A DNA stretch of 64,000 nt from JBBDYQ01 sp035553855 (GTDB lineage Bacteria > Actinomycetota > Thermoleophilia > Solirubrobacterales > Thermoleophilaceae): positions 1-64,000 of the forward strand of contig DATMJO010000016.1 in the NCBI GenBank assembly GCA_035553855.1. Reading direction: 5' to 3'. The position numbers and the translations under genes were made by a program. Positions within the stretch are counted from its first letter, which is position 1, and every line of letters starts with the position of its first letter. This document shows positions 16,554 to 23,808 of the stretch, in pieces. The notes beneath the pieces were generated by a model that had not been told where the DNA came from, did not search any database, and worked only from the letters and a program-made list of their open reading frames with translations.

Positions 16554-17456
16554 TCAACCGGCTGCGGCGATCGGCCCGACATCGCCGAGGTCGCCGTCCC
16601 AGCGCTCGAGATCCGGCTCGAGCGCCACGCCCTCAACGAAGCCGCGGACCGTCGCGACGGCGTCGGTCGGGCGACTGCCGAGCGAGCGGATCGCATGGCT
16701 GCCGGACACCGGTGTCGCGTCGCGGTAGTCGAAGACCTGGGCACCGGTGCCCGCCTGGCGCGCGCAGTACACGAGGCGGCCGACGGAGTCGAGCGTCGCC
16801 CCGCGTCCGCAGAGCACGAGAACGGGGGCCGGGTCGAGCGCGCGGATGGCACGCCCGATCCGCTCCTGGGCGAGGCTCGCGGACAAAAGCAGGACGCGGA
16901 AGCCGGCACGGCGGAGGCCCAGCTCGAGCCCCTGGACGTGGAGCGCCTCGACCTCGAGCGGGCCCGCGGCGGAGTCGAACAGGAGCACGCCCTCGGGGCG
17001 GTTGGGGGCGGGCGCGAGGCGCCGCGCGGCGTGGAGCCAGCCGGTCGCCCAGCGGCAGGCGAGCTCGTGCTCGGCCTCGCGGCCCTTGCGGTCCTGGGTG
17101 AACTCGACGGCGGGGAGCAGCAGCTCCTCGACGCTGCGCTCCACCGAGCGCACGGCGAGGCTCTCCTCCATCACCCGGTCGGCGGCCGCCTCGTCGAAGC
17201 GGTCGAACGCGTCGATGAGGCGGGTCGCGGAGCTCGGGCCCTCGCCGCGCTGGCGCGCGACCTGGATCGCCGAGGAGATGTTGTGCGTCTCGAGCAGCGC
17301 CCGGCGAAGCGACTCCAGCTCGGACAGGTCGTACTGGCGGTGGCCGCCCGCCGTGCGCCGGGGGGAGGGATAGCCGAAGCGGCGCTCCCAGCTCCGGAGG
17401 GTGTTAGGGCTCACACCGAGAAGCTCGGCCGCCGCGTTGGTTCGGATTCCACTCAT
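16554..17456 (-). CDS. MerR regulator with cobalamin-type sensor domain (CarH/LitR-like)
   Basis: The 300-residue protein has a MerR DNA-binding head (residues 4-60; NAAAELLGVSPNTLRSWERRFG, RRTAGGHRQYD) followed by the two-part B12 domain of CarH/LitR photoreceptors. In CarH a W-x9-EH motif caps adenosylcobalamin and an ExHxxG His ligates cobalt. Here F119-x9-E129-H130 and H173-V-Q-G176 occupy those positions, so the His ligands are kept but Trp is Phe. It may therefore sense light through B12, or another cobalamin form. The ATG giving MSGIRTN was chosen because the MerR domain begins directly after it; the frame extends further upstream but with poor codon character. Confidence 0.8.
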   Translation of the reverse strand: MSGIRTNAAAELLGVSPNTLRSWERRFGYPSPRRTAGGHRQYDLSELESLRRALLETHNISSAIQVARQRGEGPSSATRLIDAFDRFDEAAADRVMEESLAVRSVERSVEELLLPAVEFTQDRKGREAEHELACRWATGWLHAARRLAPAPNRPEGVLLFDSAAGPLEVEALHVQGLELGLRRAGFRVLLLSASLAQERIGRAIRALDPAPVLVLCGRGATLDSVGRLVYCARQAGTGAQVFDYRDATPVSGSHAIRSLGSRPTDAVATVRGFVEGVALEPDLERWDGDLGDVGPIAAAG

Positions 17457-17479
17457 CGCAGGGATCAGGTTCGCCGTCG

Positions 17480-17496
17480 TCGCGGAAGCTCCGCGA
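17480..17496. promoter_or_regulatory. Inverted repeat upstream of the MerR gene
   Basis: TCGCGGA and TCCGCGA flank a 3-nt centre, 24-40 nt before the start codon of the CarH-like gene. MerR/CarH proteins bind dyads near their own promoters, so this is a candidate autoregulatory operator, but a simple hairpin is also possible. Confidence 0.3.
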
Positions 17497-17580
17497 GCCG
17501 CACCTCTTCTTGCACTCCCTACGTCGGCGAACCCGTGCACAGGCCGCGCAAGCGCAACAGATCCTGCACCGAAACCGCTG

Positions 17581-18051
17581 CTAAACGGCGATAAGCGCCA
17601 CGAGCGCGGCCCGCGGGGGCCCGCACGGCAGGACGTGGGCGGTCGCCGTGCCCCCGCCGGCCCGGACCGGCAGGGTGGATGCCTCGCGGAACCCGAGGGC
17701 CGCCCGCCGCAGCGCGCGCCGGAGCGCGGCCTCCCCGTCCGGGCACGCGAGCACGGAGGTCACGGGGCTACCGCAGACCTTCTCCTCCTTGCCGACGATC
17801 CGCTCGGCGCCCTGGCTGACCGCCGACACCTGGAGATCCTGCGAGACGACGATGAAGCTCGTGCTGGGCGGCGGGCCGGCGGGCGAGGTGAGGTAGACGC
17901 CCAGCCCGCACGCGGCGCAGACGCGCTCGAACGCGGGTCGGCGCTCGGCGTCGGGCGCGGGCGGCGGCGCGGCGCAGCGCGAGCAGAACCTCGCCGGCTC
18001 GCTCGGCGCGAGCCGCCGGGTGGTCGCGGGCGTTTCGGTTTCGATGTTCAT
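17581..18051 (-). CDS. Zinc-ribbon plus PAS-like domain protein
   Basis: The 156-residue protein begins with a disordered N-terminus and a probable zinc ribbon: FCSRC at residues 20-24 and VCAACG about 22 residues later, four cysteines in two CxxC pairs. Residues 60-156 resemble a PAS domain (TSFIVVSQDLQVSAVSQGAERIVG, then an EEKVCGSPVTSVL loop and strands ending ALVALIAV). No output domain follows, so it may act as a redox or ligand sensor through partner proteins. The chosen ATG has a GGAAG ribosome site. Function is inferred from fold only. Confidence 0.6.
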   Translation of the reverse strand: MNIETETPATTRRLAPSEPARFCSRCAAPPPAPDAERRPAFERVCAACGLGVYLTSPAGPPPSTSFIVVSQDLQVSAVSQGAERIVGKEEKVCGSPVTSVLACPDGEAALRRALRRAALGFREASTLPVRAGGGTATAHVLPCGPPRAALVALIAV

Positions 18052-18199
18052 TGGCGGCGCTTCCTGCTTTCCGGACGGCATACAAGCAGCGGAGGCCGGT
18101 CTCGGAGCGGGACCGGCCGGGATTGCAGAGCTTTCCCGCGGCCAACGCTCAGCGCGCTGCGGGAAGGGCGGGCTTGTGCAGGCTCCGCGGCGCAGCGTG

Positions 18200-18205
18200 T
18201 AGTAT
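18200..18205 (+). promoter_or_regulatory. Putative -10 box of the dioxygenase/marR operon
   Basis: TAGTAT overlaps the left end of the 26-bp palindrome by three bases, placing the predicted transcription start inside the operator. Confidence 0.45.
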
Positions 18206-18228
18206 AGTTCGTTGCGCAACGAACTATA
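18203..18228. promoter_or_regulatory. Perfect 26-bp palindromic operator, probably for the MarR protein of this operon
   Basis: TATAGTTCGTTGC is followed directly by its exact reverse complement. The centre TTGCGCAA and the overall size are typical of MarR-family operators. The palindrome overlaps the -10 box on one side and abuts the AGGAGG ribosome site (18228-18233) on the other. A bound dimer would therefore block both transcription and the start region. The second gene of the operon encodes a MarR protein, which makes autoregulation likely. Confidence 0.8.
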
Positions 18229-18238
18229 GGAGGCAAAC

Positions 18239-19183
18239 ATGAAGCTCGACGGCATCCACCACATCACCGCGATCACGGGCGACGCCCCGGCGAACGTCGA
18301 GTTCTACGTGGGCACCCTCGGACTGCGCCTCGTGAAGAAGTCGGTCAACCAGGACGACCCGACCGTGTACCACCTGTTCTACGGCGACGAGCACGCCCAG
18401 CCGGGAGCCGATCTCACCTTCTTCGAGTATCCGGGCGCCGAGCGCGGCCGGTCAGGCGCGGGAATGGTCCACCTCATCTCCTGGCGCGTGGGCTCCGCCG
18501 AGGCGATCGACTTCTGGGAGCGGCGCCTCGCCGGCGAGGGGATTGAGTCGAGCCGTCACGACGGCGCGCTGCGCTTCACGGATCGCGAGGGCCTCGCGCA
18601 CGAACTGCTGGTCTATGACGGCGACGAGAAGCCGCTCACCGGGGATGCCCCGGACATACCGGCCGAGCACGCGCTCCAGGGCTTCGCGGGCGTGCGCGCC
18701 TACGCGAGCGAGCCGGCGCGGAGCGGCGCGCTGCTGGGCGACGCGCTCGGCTTCGAGGGCCAGGGCGACGGCGAATGGCGGGTCGCGGGGGACACGCGCT
18801 CGTCCTTCTACCGGTACGACGAGCCGCCCGCCGAGGCGGGCATCCAGGGGGCGGGGACCGTCCACCACGTGGCGTTCAACTCCGCGACCGAGGACCAGGA
18901 GAGCTGGCGCGAGCGCGCCGCGTCCGCGGGCGCACGGCCGACGCCGGTGATCGACCGCTTCTACTTCAGGTCGGTGTACTTCCGCGAGCCCTCCGGCGTG
19001 CTCTTCGAGCTGGCGACGCCCGAGCCGGGCTTCGCGGTCGACGAGCCCGCCGAGACGCTCGGCGAGCGGCTCGCCCTCCCGCCCCGCTACGAGGGCCTGC
19101 GCGGTCGGCTCGAGGCGCAGCTCACGCCGCTGCCCGACCCGCGCGCCGCGCGCGGCGCTGCCGGCACGGGGAGCGGCCGGTGA
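18239..19183 (+). CDS. Ring-cleaving dioxygenase of the glyoxalase fold (MhqO/MhqA-like)
   Basis: The 314-residue protein contains two vicinal-oxygen-chelate modules. The first begins GIHHITAITGDAPANVEFY with a metal His near residue 7. The second has GTVHHVAFNS and ends GVLFELATPEPGF with the metal Glu. This architecture matches proteins annotated as ring-cleaving dioxygenases that protect against hydroquinones and catechols. The gene has the strongest Shine-Dalgarno of the region (AGGAGG, 5 nt spacing) and sits directly behind the perfect palindrome. Pairing with a MarR regulator mirrors MhqR-type quinone-responsive operons, so induction by quinone-like electrophiles is a reasonable inference. 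Confidence 0.85.
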   Translation: MKLDGIHHITAITGDAPANVEFYVGTLGLRLVKKSVNQDDPTVYHLFYGDEHAQPGADLTFFEYPGAERGRSGAGMVHLISWRVGSAEAIDFWERRLAGEGIESSRHDGALRFTDREGLAHELLVYDGDEKPLTGDAPDIPAEHALQGFAGVRAYASEPARSGALLGDALGFEGQGDGEWRVAGDTRSSFYRYDEPPAEAGIQGAGTVHHVAFNSATEDQESWRERAASAGARPTPVIDRFYFRSVYFREPSGVLFELATPEPGFAVDEPAETLGERLALPPRYEGLRGRLEAQLTPLPDPRAARGAAGTGSGR

Positions 19184-19629
19184 CGGACATGGTCTCGCTC
19201 GACGAGGTCGAGCTCGCCGCGTGGCGCGGCCTGCTCCGGGTGCATTCGGATCTCACCCGCGAGCTCGACCGGGAGCTGCGCGAGGCCGAGCGGCTGACGC
19301 TCACCGAGTACGACGTGCTGGTGCAGCTCGCCGACGCGCCCGGCGGACGCCTGCGCATGTCGGAGCTCGCCGACGCGGTCCTCTTGAGCCGCAGCGGGCT
19401 CACCCGGCTGGTCGACGACCTCGAGCGGCGCGGACTCGTGCTTCGCGAGCGCTGCCCGGACGACGCCCGCGGCCTGGAGGCCTCCCTGACGGCCGAGGGC
19501 GCCGCGCTCAGGGAGAAGGCGCGGGCGACCCACCTGGCGGGCGTGCGCCGGCGCTTCTTGGACCGCCTCAGCGACCGGCAGCTCCGCGAGCTCGCTCGCG
19601 CATTCGAGGGAGTCGCGGGGGAGTCGTAG
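19180..19629 (+). CDS. MarR family regulator of the dioxygenase operon
   Basis: This 149-residue MarR-type winged-helix protein has the helix-turn-helix LRMSELADAVLLSRSGLTRLVDDLERRGLV with recognition helix SRSGLTRLVDDLE, followed by the wing RERCPDDARGLEASLT. No conserved sensing Cys of the OhrR type is in the N-terminal helix (HSDLTRELDRELREAERL), so it would sense a ligand rather than peroxide. The GTG start overlaps the upstream stop as GTGA; an in-frame ATG three codons later is an alternative. It is the obvious candidate to bind the palindrome in front of the operon. Confidence 0.85.
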   Translation: MTDMVSLDEVELAAWRGLLRVHSDLTRELDRELREAERLTLTEYDVLVQLADAPGGRLRMSELADAVLLSRSGLTRLVDDLERRGLVLRERCPDDARGLEASLTAEGAALREKARATHLAGVRRRFLDRLSDRQLRELARAFEGVAGES

Positions 19630-19632
19630 GAT
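19627..19632 (+). promoter_or_regulatory. Putative -10 box for the lipoprotein gene
   Basis: TAGGAT is built on the TAG stop codon of the marR gene and lies 6 nt before the GTG of the next gene. Confidence 0.4.
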
Positions 19633-19638
19633 CAGCGG

Positions 19639-20088
19639 GTGCCGCCCGCCCGCCCGCTGCTGCTCGCCGCGCTGCTCGCGACGCTTGGCGGCTGCGGGCG
19701 CGAGGAGCGGCCGCAGCTGCCCGAGGCTTGTACGGGCGGCGCGGCGGCGGTGCGAGACGCGCTCCGCGCCGCACCGGGCGAGGTGCGCCTCGACGGGATC
19801 GCGATCTCCGACTGCTTCGTGCGCGAGTCGGGCGCGGCAGAGATCGCGGTGGTCGGCCAGTCGGTGCTCGAGGCCGCCGCTCCGCTCGCCGAGCGCTCCC
19901 GCGAGGATCCCGAGTCGGGCGCGGCTGCCCAGCTCGGCTACCTCGTGGGGGCCGTGCGGCGGGGCGCCGCCGGGACGCAGGGCATCCATGACGAGCTGGT
20001 GCGCAGGCTCTCGCAGGAAATCGACGGCGTGGATGCGGACGCCGGCGCCTACCGCCGCGGCCTGGCGGCCGGCGGACGGTCCGGCTAG
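19639..20088 (+). CDS. Putative lipoprotein
   Basis: The 149-residue protein starts with a short basic region, a hydrophobic stretch (PLLLAALLATL) and a lipobox LGGC, so Cys19 would be lipidated and the protein anchored outside the membrane. The mature part is mainly helical with two further cysteines (EACTGG and SDCFV) that could form a disulfide. No domain is recognisable. It lies behind the marR gene, separated by only 9 bp, but may have its own promoter overlapping the marR stop. Confidence 0.6.
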   Translation: MPPARPLLLAALLATLGGCGREERPQLPEACTGGAAAVRDALRAAPGEVRLDGIAISDCFVRESGAAEIAVVGQSVLEAAAPLAERSREDPESGAAAQLGYLVGAVRRGAAGTQGIHDELVRRLSQEIDGVDADAGAYRRGLAAGGRSG

Positions 20089-20107
20089 CCGTGGAGGCGC
20101 CGCCCTC

Positions 20108-20479
20108 CTATGCGGCCGCGCGCTGCTTGAGCATGAAGAGCTCGATCTCCATGTCGGGGCCAACGTGATGGTTGGAGATGAATGCCAGCACGCCGCGGCC
20201 CGAAAGGCGCTCGACGGCGTCGATGAACTTGTGCTGCATCGCGCTCTGGAAGGCGCTGCGGGTCTCCTGCACGATGGTCGTCCGCTGCAATTCGATCATC
20301 GTCTTCTCGACGTCCGTGTAGACACCGCCGAGGACGCAGGCGAGCAGATCGTCCCCGAGCAGGAGGCTCTTTGCCGTCAGCGGCGCACGGTGGTAATACC
20401 GCTCGTGCAGCGCCACCATCGCGTCGGTCGTCGCCACGAGCAGGGCGTCGCCCGTCAGGGGAGCATCGGGGGCCGGCAT
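20108..20479 (-). CDS. DUF2294 family protein
   Basis: This 123-residue protein resembles DUF2294. It has a GRGPE-like domain beginning LVATTDAMVALHERYYHRAPLTAKSLLL, then LGGVYTDVEKTMIELQRTTIVQETRSAFQ, and the family-typical end VLAFISNHHVGPDMEIELFML. In other bacteria these proteins occur with Na+/bicarbonate or transporter genes, but no function is established. The ATG giving MPAPDAP is preferred over a longer frame because GAAGG precedes it and the upstream part contains a promoter-like TAGACT. It is flanked by divergent and convergent plus-strand genes, so it is monocistronic. Confidence 0.6.
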   Translation of the reverse strand: MPAPDAPLTGDALLVATTDAMVALHERYYHRAPLTAKSLLLGDDLLACVLGGVYTDVEKTMIELQRTTIVQETRSAFQSAMQHKFIDAVERLSGRGVLAFISNHHVGPDMEIELFMLKQRAAA

Positions 20480-20559
20480 TGCGGCCTTCTCTCTCGTCCT
20501 CCGTGTCGGGTTCGCTCGCAGGGTGAAGGGCGGCAGGCCCGGCGCGCGATCTCCGTTCC

Positions 20560-20565
20560 AGTCTA
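20560..20565 (-). promoter_or_regulatory. Putative -10 box for the DUF2294 gene
   Basis: TAGACT on the minus strand lies about 80 nt before the chosen ATG and would give a transcript with a leader containing the GAAGG ribosome site. Confidence 0.3.
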
Positions 20566-20706
20566 GCGGCGCCACATGTCGCGCCTACCCGGCTTGACCG
20601 GAGTGGTACGATGGGGTTTGGAGGGCATGCAGAAGTAGGGGTGGGTTGCGGCCCGCAGCGCAGATCTGACTTCCGAGGGTTCAGGCTCGTCTACTCGGAG
20701 GTTTTC

Positions 20707-21162
20707 ATGCCCCGCATCCCGACTCCTGCCGAAGTCCGTGGTTCGCCTGTCCCGGCAGCGAATCCCGCCCCGGAGGAGTTCCTGCCTTCCCCGTTCGCCT
20801 GCTCATGGTCGGCCGGGGACCTCGATTCCGCCTGGATCCACGTCGCCGGCGAGCTTGACCTCGCGACGAAGGGGCGTCTCCAGCAGACGCTGCTCGATGC
20901 CCAGAGCCACGCGCGGCTGCTCGTGCTCGATCTGCGCGAGCTCGCGTTCATCGACTGCTCCGGCGTGCGCTGCGTGCTCGAGGCGAGCGAGTGTGCCCGC
21001 CAGGCAGGCTGCCGGCTCGTAACCCTGCGCGGCAGGGCGAACGTCGACCGCGTCTTCACGCTCACCCGCGCCTGCGACGACGTCGAGATCCTCGACCTCG
21101 ATCCGGTCGAGGAGCCCGCCAGGATGCTCGCGGAGCTCGCGGGCGGGGGCGCGACTCCGTGA
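20707..21162 (+). CDS. STAS-domain protein (anti-sigma factor antagonist-like)
   Basis: The 151-residue protein has a 40-residue N-terminal extension and a STAS domain from about residue 45 (DSAWIHVAGELDLATKGRLQQTL). The phosphorylatable loop is LAFIDCSGVRCVLEA, with the Ser after DC in the position phosphorylated in SpoIIAA/RsbV. It would bind and titrate a GHKL anti-sigma factor, or act in a related phospho-switch. No kinase or sigma gene is in the window. A good ribosome site (CGGAGG) precedes the ATG. The gene overlaps the desaturase gene by GTGA, so the two are cotranscribed, possibly linking membrane fluidity to a stress circuit. Confidence 0.82.
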   Translation: MPRIPTPAEVRGSPVPAANPAPEEFLPSPFACSWSAGDLDSAWIHVAGELDLATKGRLQQTLLDAQSHARLLVLDLRELAFIDCSGVRCVLEASECARQAGCRLVTLRGRANVDRVFTLTRACDDVEILDLDPVEEPARMLAELAGGGATP

Positions 21163-22097
21163 GCGCGCCGTCCGTCCCGAGACCCGCCGAGACCGTCCCG
21201 GTCGGGAACGAGCTCTCGGAGCGCGTGGTCCGGACGATCGTCCTCGGCGTGCCCCCCGCCGCGCTCGTGGCGGGGGGATGGCTCGCATGGGGCGGAGGCC
21301 TCTACTGGCACGACCTGGTCGTGCTGAGCACCATGTACACGCTGACGGGCCTCGGCATCACGGTGGGCTTCCACCGGCTGCTCACCCACCGCAGCTTCAA
21401 GACGAGCCGCCCCGTCCGCGCGGTGCTGGCGGCGCTCGGCTCGATGGCCGTGGAGGGACCGGTGATCGAGTGGGTCGCCACCCACCGCAAGCACCACCGC
21501 TACTCGGACCACCCCGGCGACCCGCACAGCCCGCATCTGGAAGAGCGCCCGGGATGGCGCGGCGCCCTGCGCGGCCTGATCCATGCGCACGTGGGCTGGA
21601 TGTTCCGCGGCAGGGACAAGGCCAACCCGGCCCGCTATGCCAAGGACCTGCTTGCCGACCGCGACATGCGCCTCATCAGCCGGACCTTCCCGCTCTGGGT
21701 GGCCGCCGGGCTCGCCCTGCCGTTCGGCCTCGGACTGGCCCTGACCGGCTCGGTCACCGGCGGGCTGACCGGGCTCTTGTGGGGCGGGGCCGTGCGGGTG
21801 CTCCTCCTGCATCACGCGACCTTCAGCATCAATTCGCTGTGCCACTGCTTCGGACGGCGGGCGTTTGCAACCCCCGATCAGTCGCGCAACCTCGCCTGGC
21901 TCGCGCCAGTCGCGTTCGGAGAGGCCTGGCACAACAATCACCACGCCTTTCCGACATCGGCGCGGCATGGCCTCGGGCGCCGGCAGGTCGACCCGGGGGC
22001 GTGGCTGATCGCCCTGCTGGAGCGCAGCCATCTGGCGTGGGACGTCGTCCGGATCAGCCCCGGGCGCCAGGCGCGAAGGCGCGTAAACACCCAGTAA
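21159..22097 (+). CDS. Acyl-CoA/acyl-lipid delta-9 fatty acid desaturase
   Basis: The 312-residue membrane enzyme has all three histidine boxes of SCD/OLE1-type desaturases: HRLLTH, HRKHH (in WVATHRKHHRYSDHPGDPHSP) and HNNHH (in GEAWHNNHHAFPTSARHG). Four hydrophobic segments anchor the di-iron centre at the cytoplasmic face (GVPPAALVAGGWLAW, DLVVLSTMYTLTGLGI, TFPLWVAAGLALPFGLGLAL, GLTGLLWGGAVRVLLL). It introduces a double bond into acyl chains and so controls membrane fluidity. The start overlaps the STAS gene stop. No cytochrome b5 domain is fused. Confidence 0.9.
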   Translation: MSAPSVPRPAETVPVGNELSERVVRTIVLGVPPAALVAGGWLAWGGGLYWHDLVVLSTMYTLTGLGITVGFHRLLTHRSFKTSRPVRAVLAALGSMAVEGPVIEWVATHRKHHRYSDHPGDPHSPHLEERPGWRGALRGLIHAHVGWMFRGRDKANPARYAKDLLADRDMRLISRTFPLWVAAGLALPFGLGLALTGSVTGGLTGLLWGGAVRVLLLHHATFSINSLCHCFGRRAFATPDQSRNLAWLAPVAFGEAWHNNHHAFPTSARHGLGRRQVDPGAWLIALLERSHLAWDVVRISPGRQARRRVNTQ

Positions 22098-22192
22098 CGG
22101 CGTTCCCGAGAGCAGCCCGCCCGGGCCATTTCCTCCCCCTCGCCCGGGCGGGCCTTGCCTTCTTCGGGCGGCCGGGTCGAGCGTCGGCTCGG

Positions 22193-22198
22193 TACGCT
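22193..22198 (+). promoter_or_regulatory. Putative -10 box for fumC
   Basis: TACGCT is located 6 nt before the fumC ATG, and no ribosome site precedes the start. Confidence 0.45.
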
Positions 22199-22204
22199 GG
22201 CACG

Positions 22205-23536
22205 ATGAGCGCGATCGACACGGAGTCAGGCGAGATGTGGGGCGCGGAGACGCGCAAGGCAGTGGAGAACTTCCCGGTGTCCGGCGAGCGGGTGCCCGTC
22301 CCCGTCGTGCGCTGGCTCGGCCGGATCAAGGCCGCCGCGGCCCGCGCCAACGCGGAACTGGGGCTGCTCGACGCAGGCATCGCGGAGCGCATCGCGGCGG
22401 CGGGCGACGCAGTCGCGCGGGGCGAACACGACGACCAGTTCCCGATCGACGTGTTCCAGACCGGCTCGGGAACCTCGTCGAACATGAACACCAACGAGGT
22501 GCTCGCGAACATCGCCGGAGAGGGCGCCCACCCCAACGACCACGTGAACATGGGGCAGTCCTCCAACGACGTCTTTCCCTCCGCCGTCCACCTGGCGGCC
22601 CTCTCGGAGGCGACCGAACGCCTGCTTCCCGCGCTCGCGCTGCTCGAGCGCTCGCTCGCGGCGAAGGCCGGCGAGTTCGCGGACGTCGTAAAGGCCGGCC
22701 GCACGCACCTGATGGACGCGGTGCCCGTCACGCTCGGGCAGGAGTTCGCGGGCTACGCCGCCCAGATCCGCCTCGCGCAGGACCGCGTGAAGGCGGCGCT
22801 CCCCCGCGTAGGCCAGATCCCGCTCGGCGGCACCGCCACCGGCACGGGGCTGAACACCCATCCGGAGTTCGCCCGAAAGGTGCGCGCCCAGCTCGCCGAG
22901 GCCACGGGCCTCGCGGTCGAGGCGCCCCTCGACGCGTTCGAGGCGCAGGCCAGCCGTGACGCGTTGGTCGAGCTGTCGGGGGCGCTCAAGGTCACCGCCG
23001 TGTCGCTCACCAAGATCGCCAACGACCTCGCGCTCATGGGCTCGGGCCCGCGCGCCGGTCTCGGCGAGCTGCTGCTGCCGGAGCTGCAGAAGGGCTCGTC
23101 GATCATGCCCGGCAAGGTAAACCCGGTCATCCCCGAGGTCGTGCTGCAGGTGGCCGCCCAGGTGATCGGCAACGACGCGGCGATCACCGTCGGCGGCATG
23201 CAGGGCCAGTTCGAGCTCAACGTGCGCATCCCGCTGATCGCGCGCAACCTGCTGGGGTCGATCACGATCCTCTCCTCGGCGTCCACCCTGCTCGCCGAGA
23301 AGTGCGTCGACGGCATCGAGGCGAACGAGGAGATGTGCACCCGCCATGCCGAGTCGACTCCGGCGATCGCGACCGCGCTGAACCCGCACATCGGCTACGA
23401 CCGCGCGACGGAGATCGTCAAGGAGGCCGTCGCGTCGCGTCGCACGATCCGCGAGGTCGCCCGCGAGAAGGGCGTGGACGAGGAGACGCTCGACCGCGCG
23501 CTCGACCTCCAGAAGATGGCGCGCCCGCACGGCTGA
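22205..23536 (+). CDS. fumC: Fumarate hydratase class II
   Basis: The 443-residue enzyme interconverts fumarate and L-malate in the TCA cycle. The superfamily signature GSSIMPGKVNP is intact, as are GSGTSSNMNTNEV, HVNMGQSSNDVFPSA, KAGRTHLMDAVPVTLGQE and the C-terminal NPHIGYDRA. The protein is a little shorter than E. coli FumC (467) but has all catalytic blocks. The next genes on the opposite strand also belong to C4 dicarboxylate metabolism, giving a TCA-related neighbourhood. Two strong inverted repeats follow the stop codon. Confidence 0.95.
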   Translation: MSAIDTESGEMWGAETRKAVENFPVSGERVPVPVVRWLGRIKAAAARANAELGLLDAGIAERIAAAGDAVARGEHDDQFPIDVFQTGSGTSSNMNTNEVLANIAGEGAHPNDHVNMGQSSNDVFPSAVHLAALSEATERLLPALALLERSLAAKAGEFADVVKAGRTHLMDAVPVTLGQEFAGYAAQIRLAQDRVKAALPRVGQIPLGGTATGTGLNTHPEFARKVRAQLAEATGLAVEAPLDAFEAQASRDALVELSGALKVTAVSLTKIANDLALMGSGPRAGLGELLLPELQKGSSIMPGKVNPVIPEVVLQVAAQVIGNDAAITVGGMQGQFELNVRIPLIARNLLGSITILSSASTLLAEKCVDGIEANEEMCTRHAESTPAIATALNPHIGYDRATEIVKEAVASRRTIREVAREKGVDEETLDRALDLQKMARPHG

Positions 23537-23605
23537 GCCTGCACGGAAGATCTCCTACTTCGCTCGGCAACCGACTCCGTCGCAGATCGGTCCCGCCCCC
23601 CCAGG

Positions 23606-23649
23606 CGGCCCGCTCCGGCACCCTCCGCCATCATGGTCTGAGCGGGCCG
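23606..23649. terminator. GC-rich hairpin between convergent fumC and SSADH genes (first)
   Basis: CGGCCCGCTC pairs perfectly with GAGCGGGCCG across a 24-nt loop. There is no U-tract, so it would be a non-canonical or bidirectional terminator. Confidence 0.4.
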
Positions 23650-23678
23650 TTCCCTTCGACGGCAGCTGCTCAAAGGGG

Positions 23679-23730
23679 CCGGCCGCGGCTTCCAAGACGG
23701 GAGGAACATGGTCTTGGAGGCCGCGGCCGG
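23679..23730. terminator. Long GC-rich hairpin between convergent fumC and SSADH genes (second)
   Basis: A 20-bp stem with a single G-U/G-T irregularity (arms at 23679-23698 and 23711-23730, reading CCGGCCGCGG.. and ..CCGCGGCCGG) closes a 12-nt loop. It is the strongest hairpin seen in the window. It stands between two convergent genes and probably ends transcription from both sides; a structured RNA is an alternative. Confidence 0.45.
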
Positions 23731-23808
23731 TTGCTACTCGGCAGGGGGATTGCCTAGACCTCTTATCGGCCGGGCGCGCGTACCCTTTAGCCCGGGGTAA
23801 CAGCGCGG

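Noticed and set aside
20594..20612. A TTGACC/TACGAT promoter pair for the STAS gene
   Set aside because: The two hexamers are only 7 nt apart, too close for a normal -35/-10 pair; TACGAT alone may still be a -10 box.
23708..23800. A 30-codon frame starting with ATG in the loop of the second hairpin, with GGGAGG before it
   Set aside because: About a third of its codons end in A or T, far from the near-total G/C of real genes here. It is better explained as part of a terminator or structured region.
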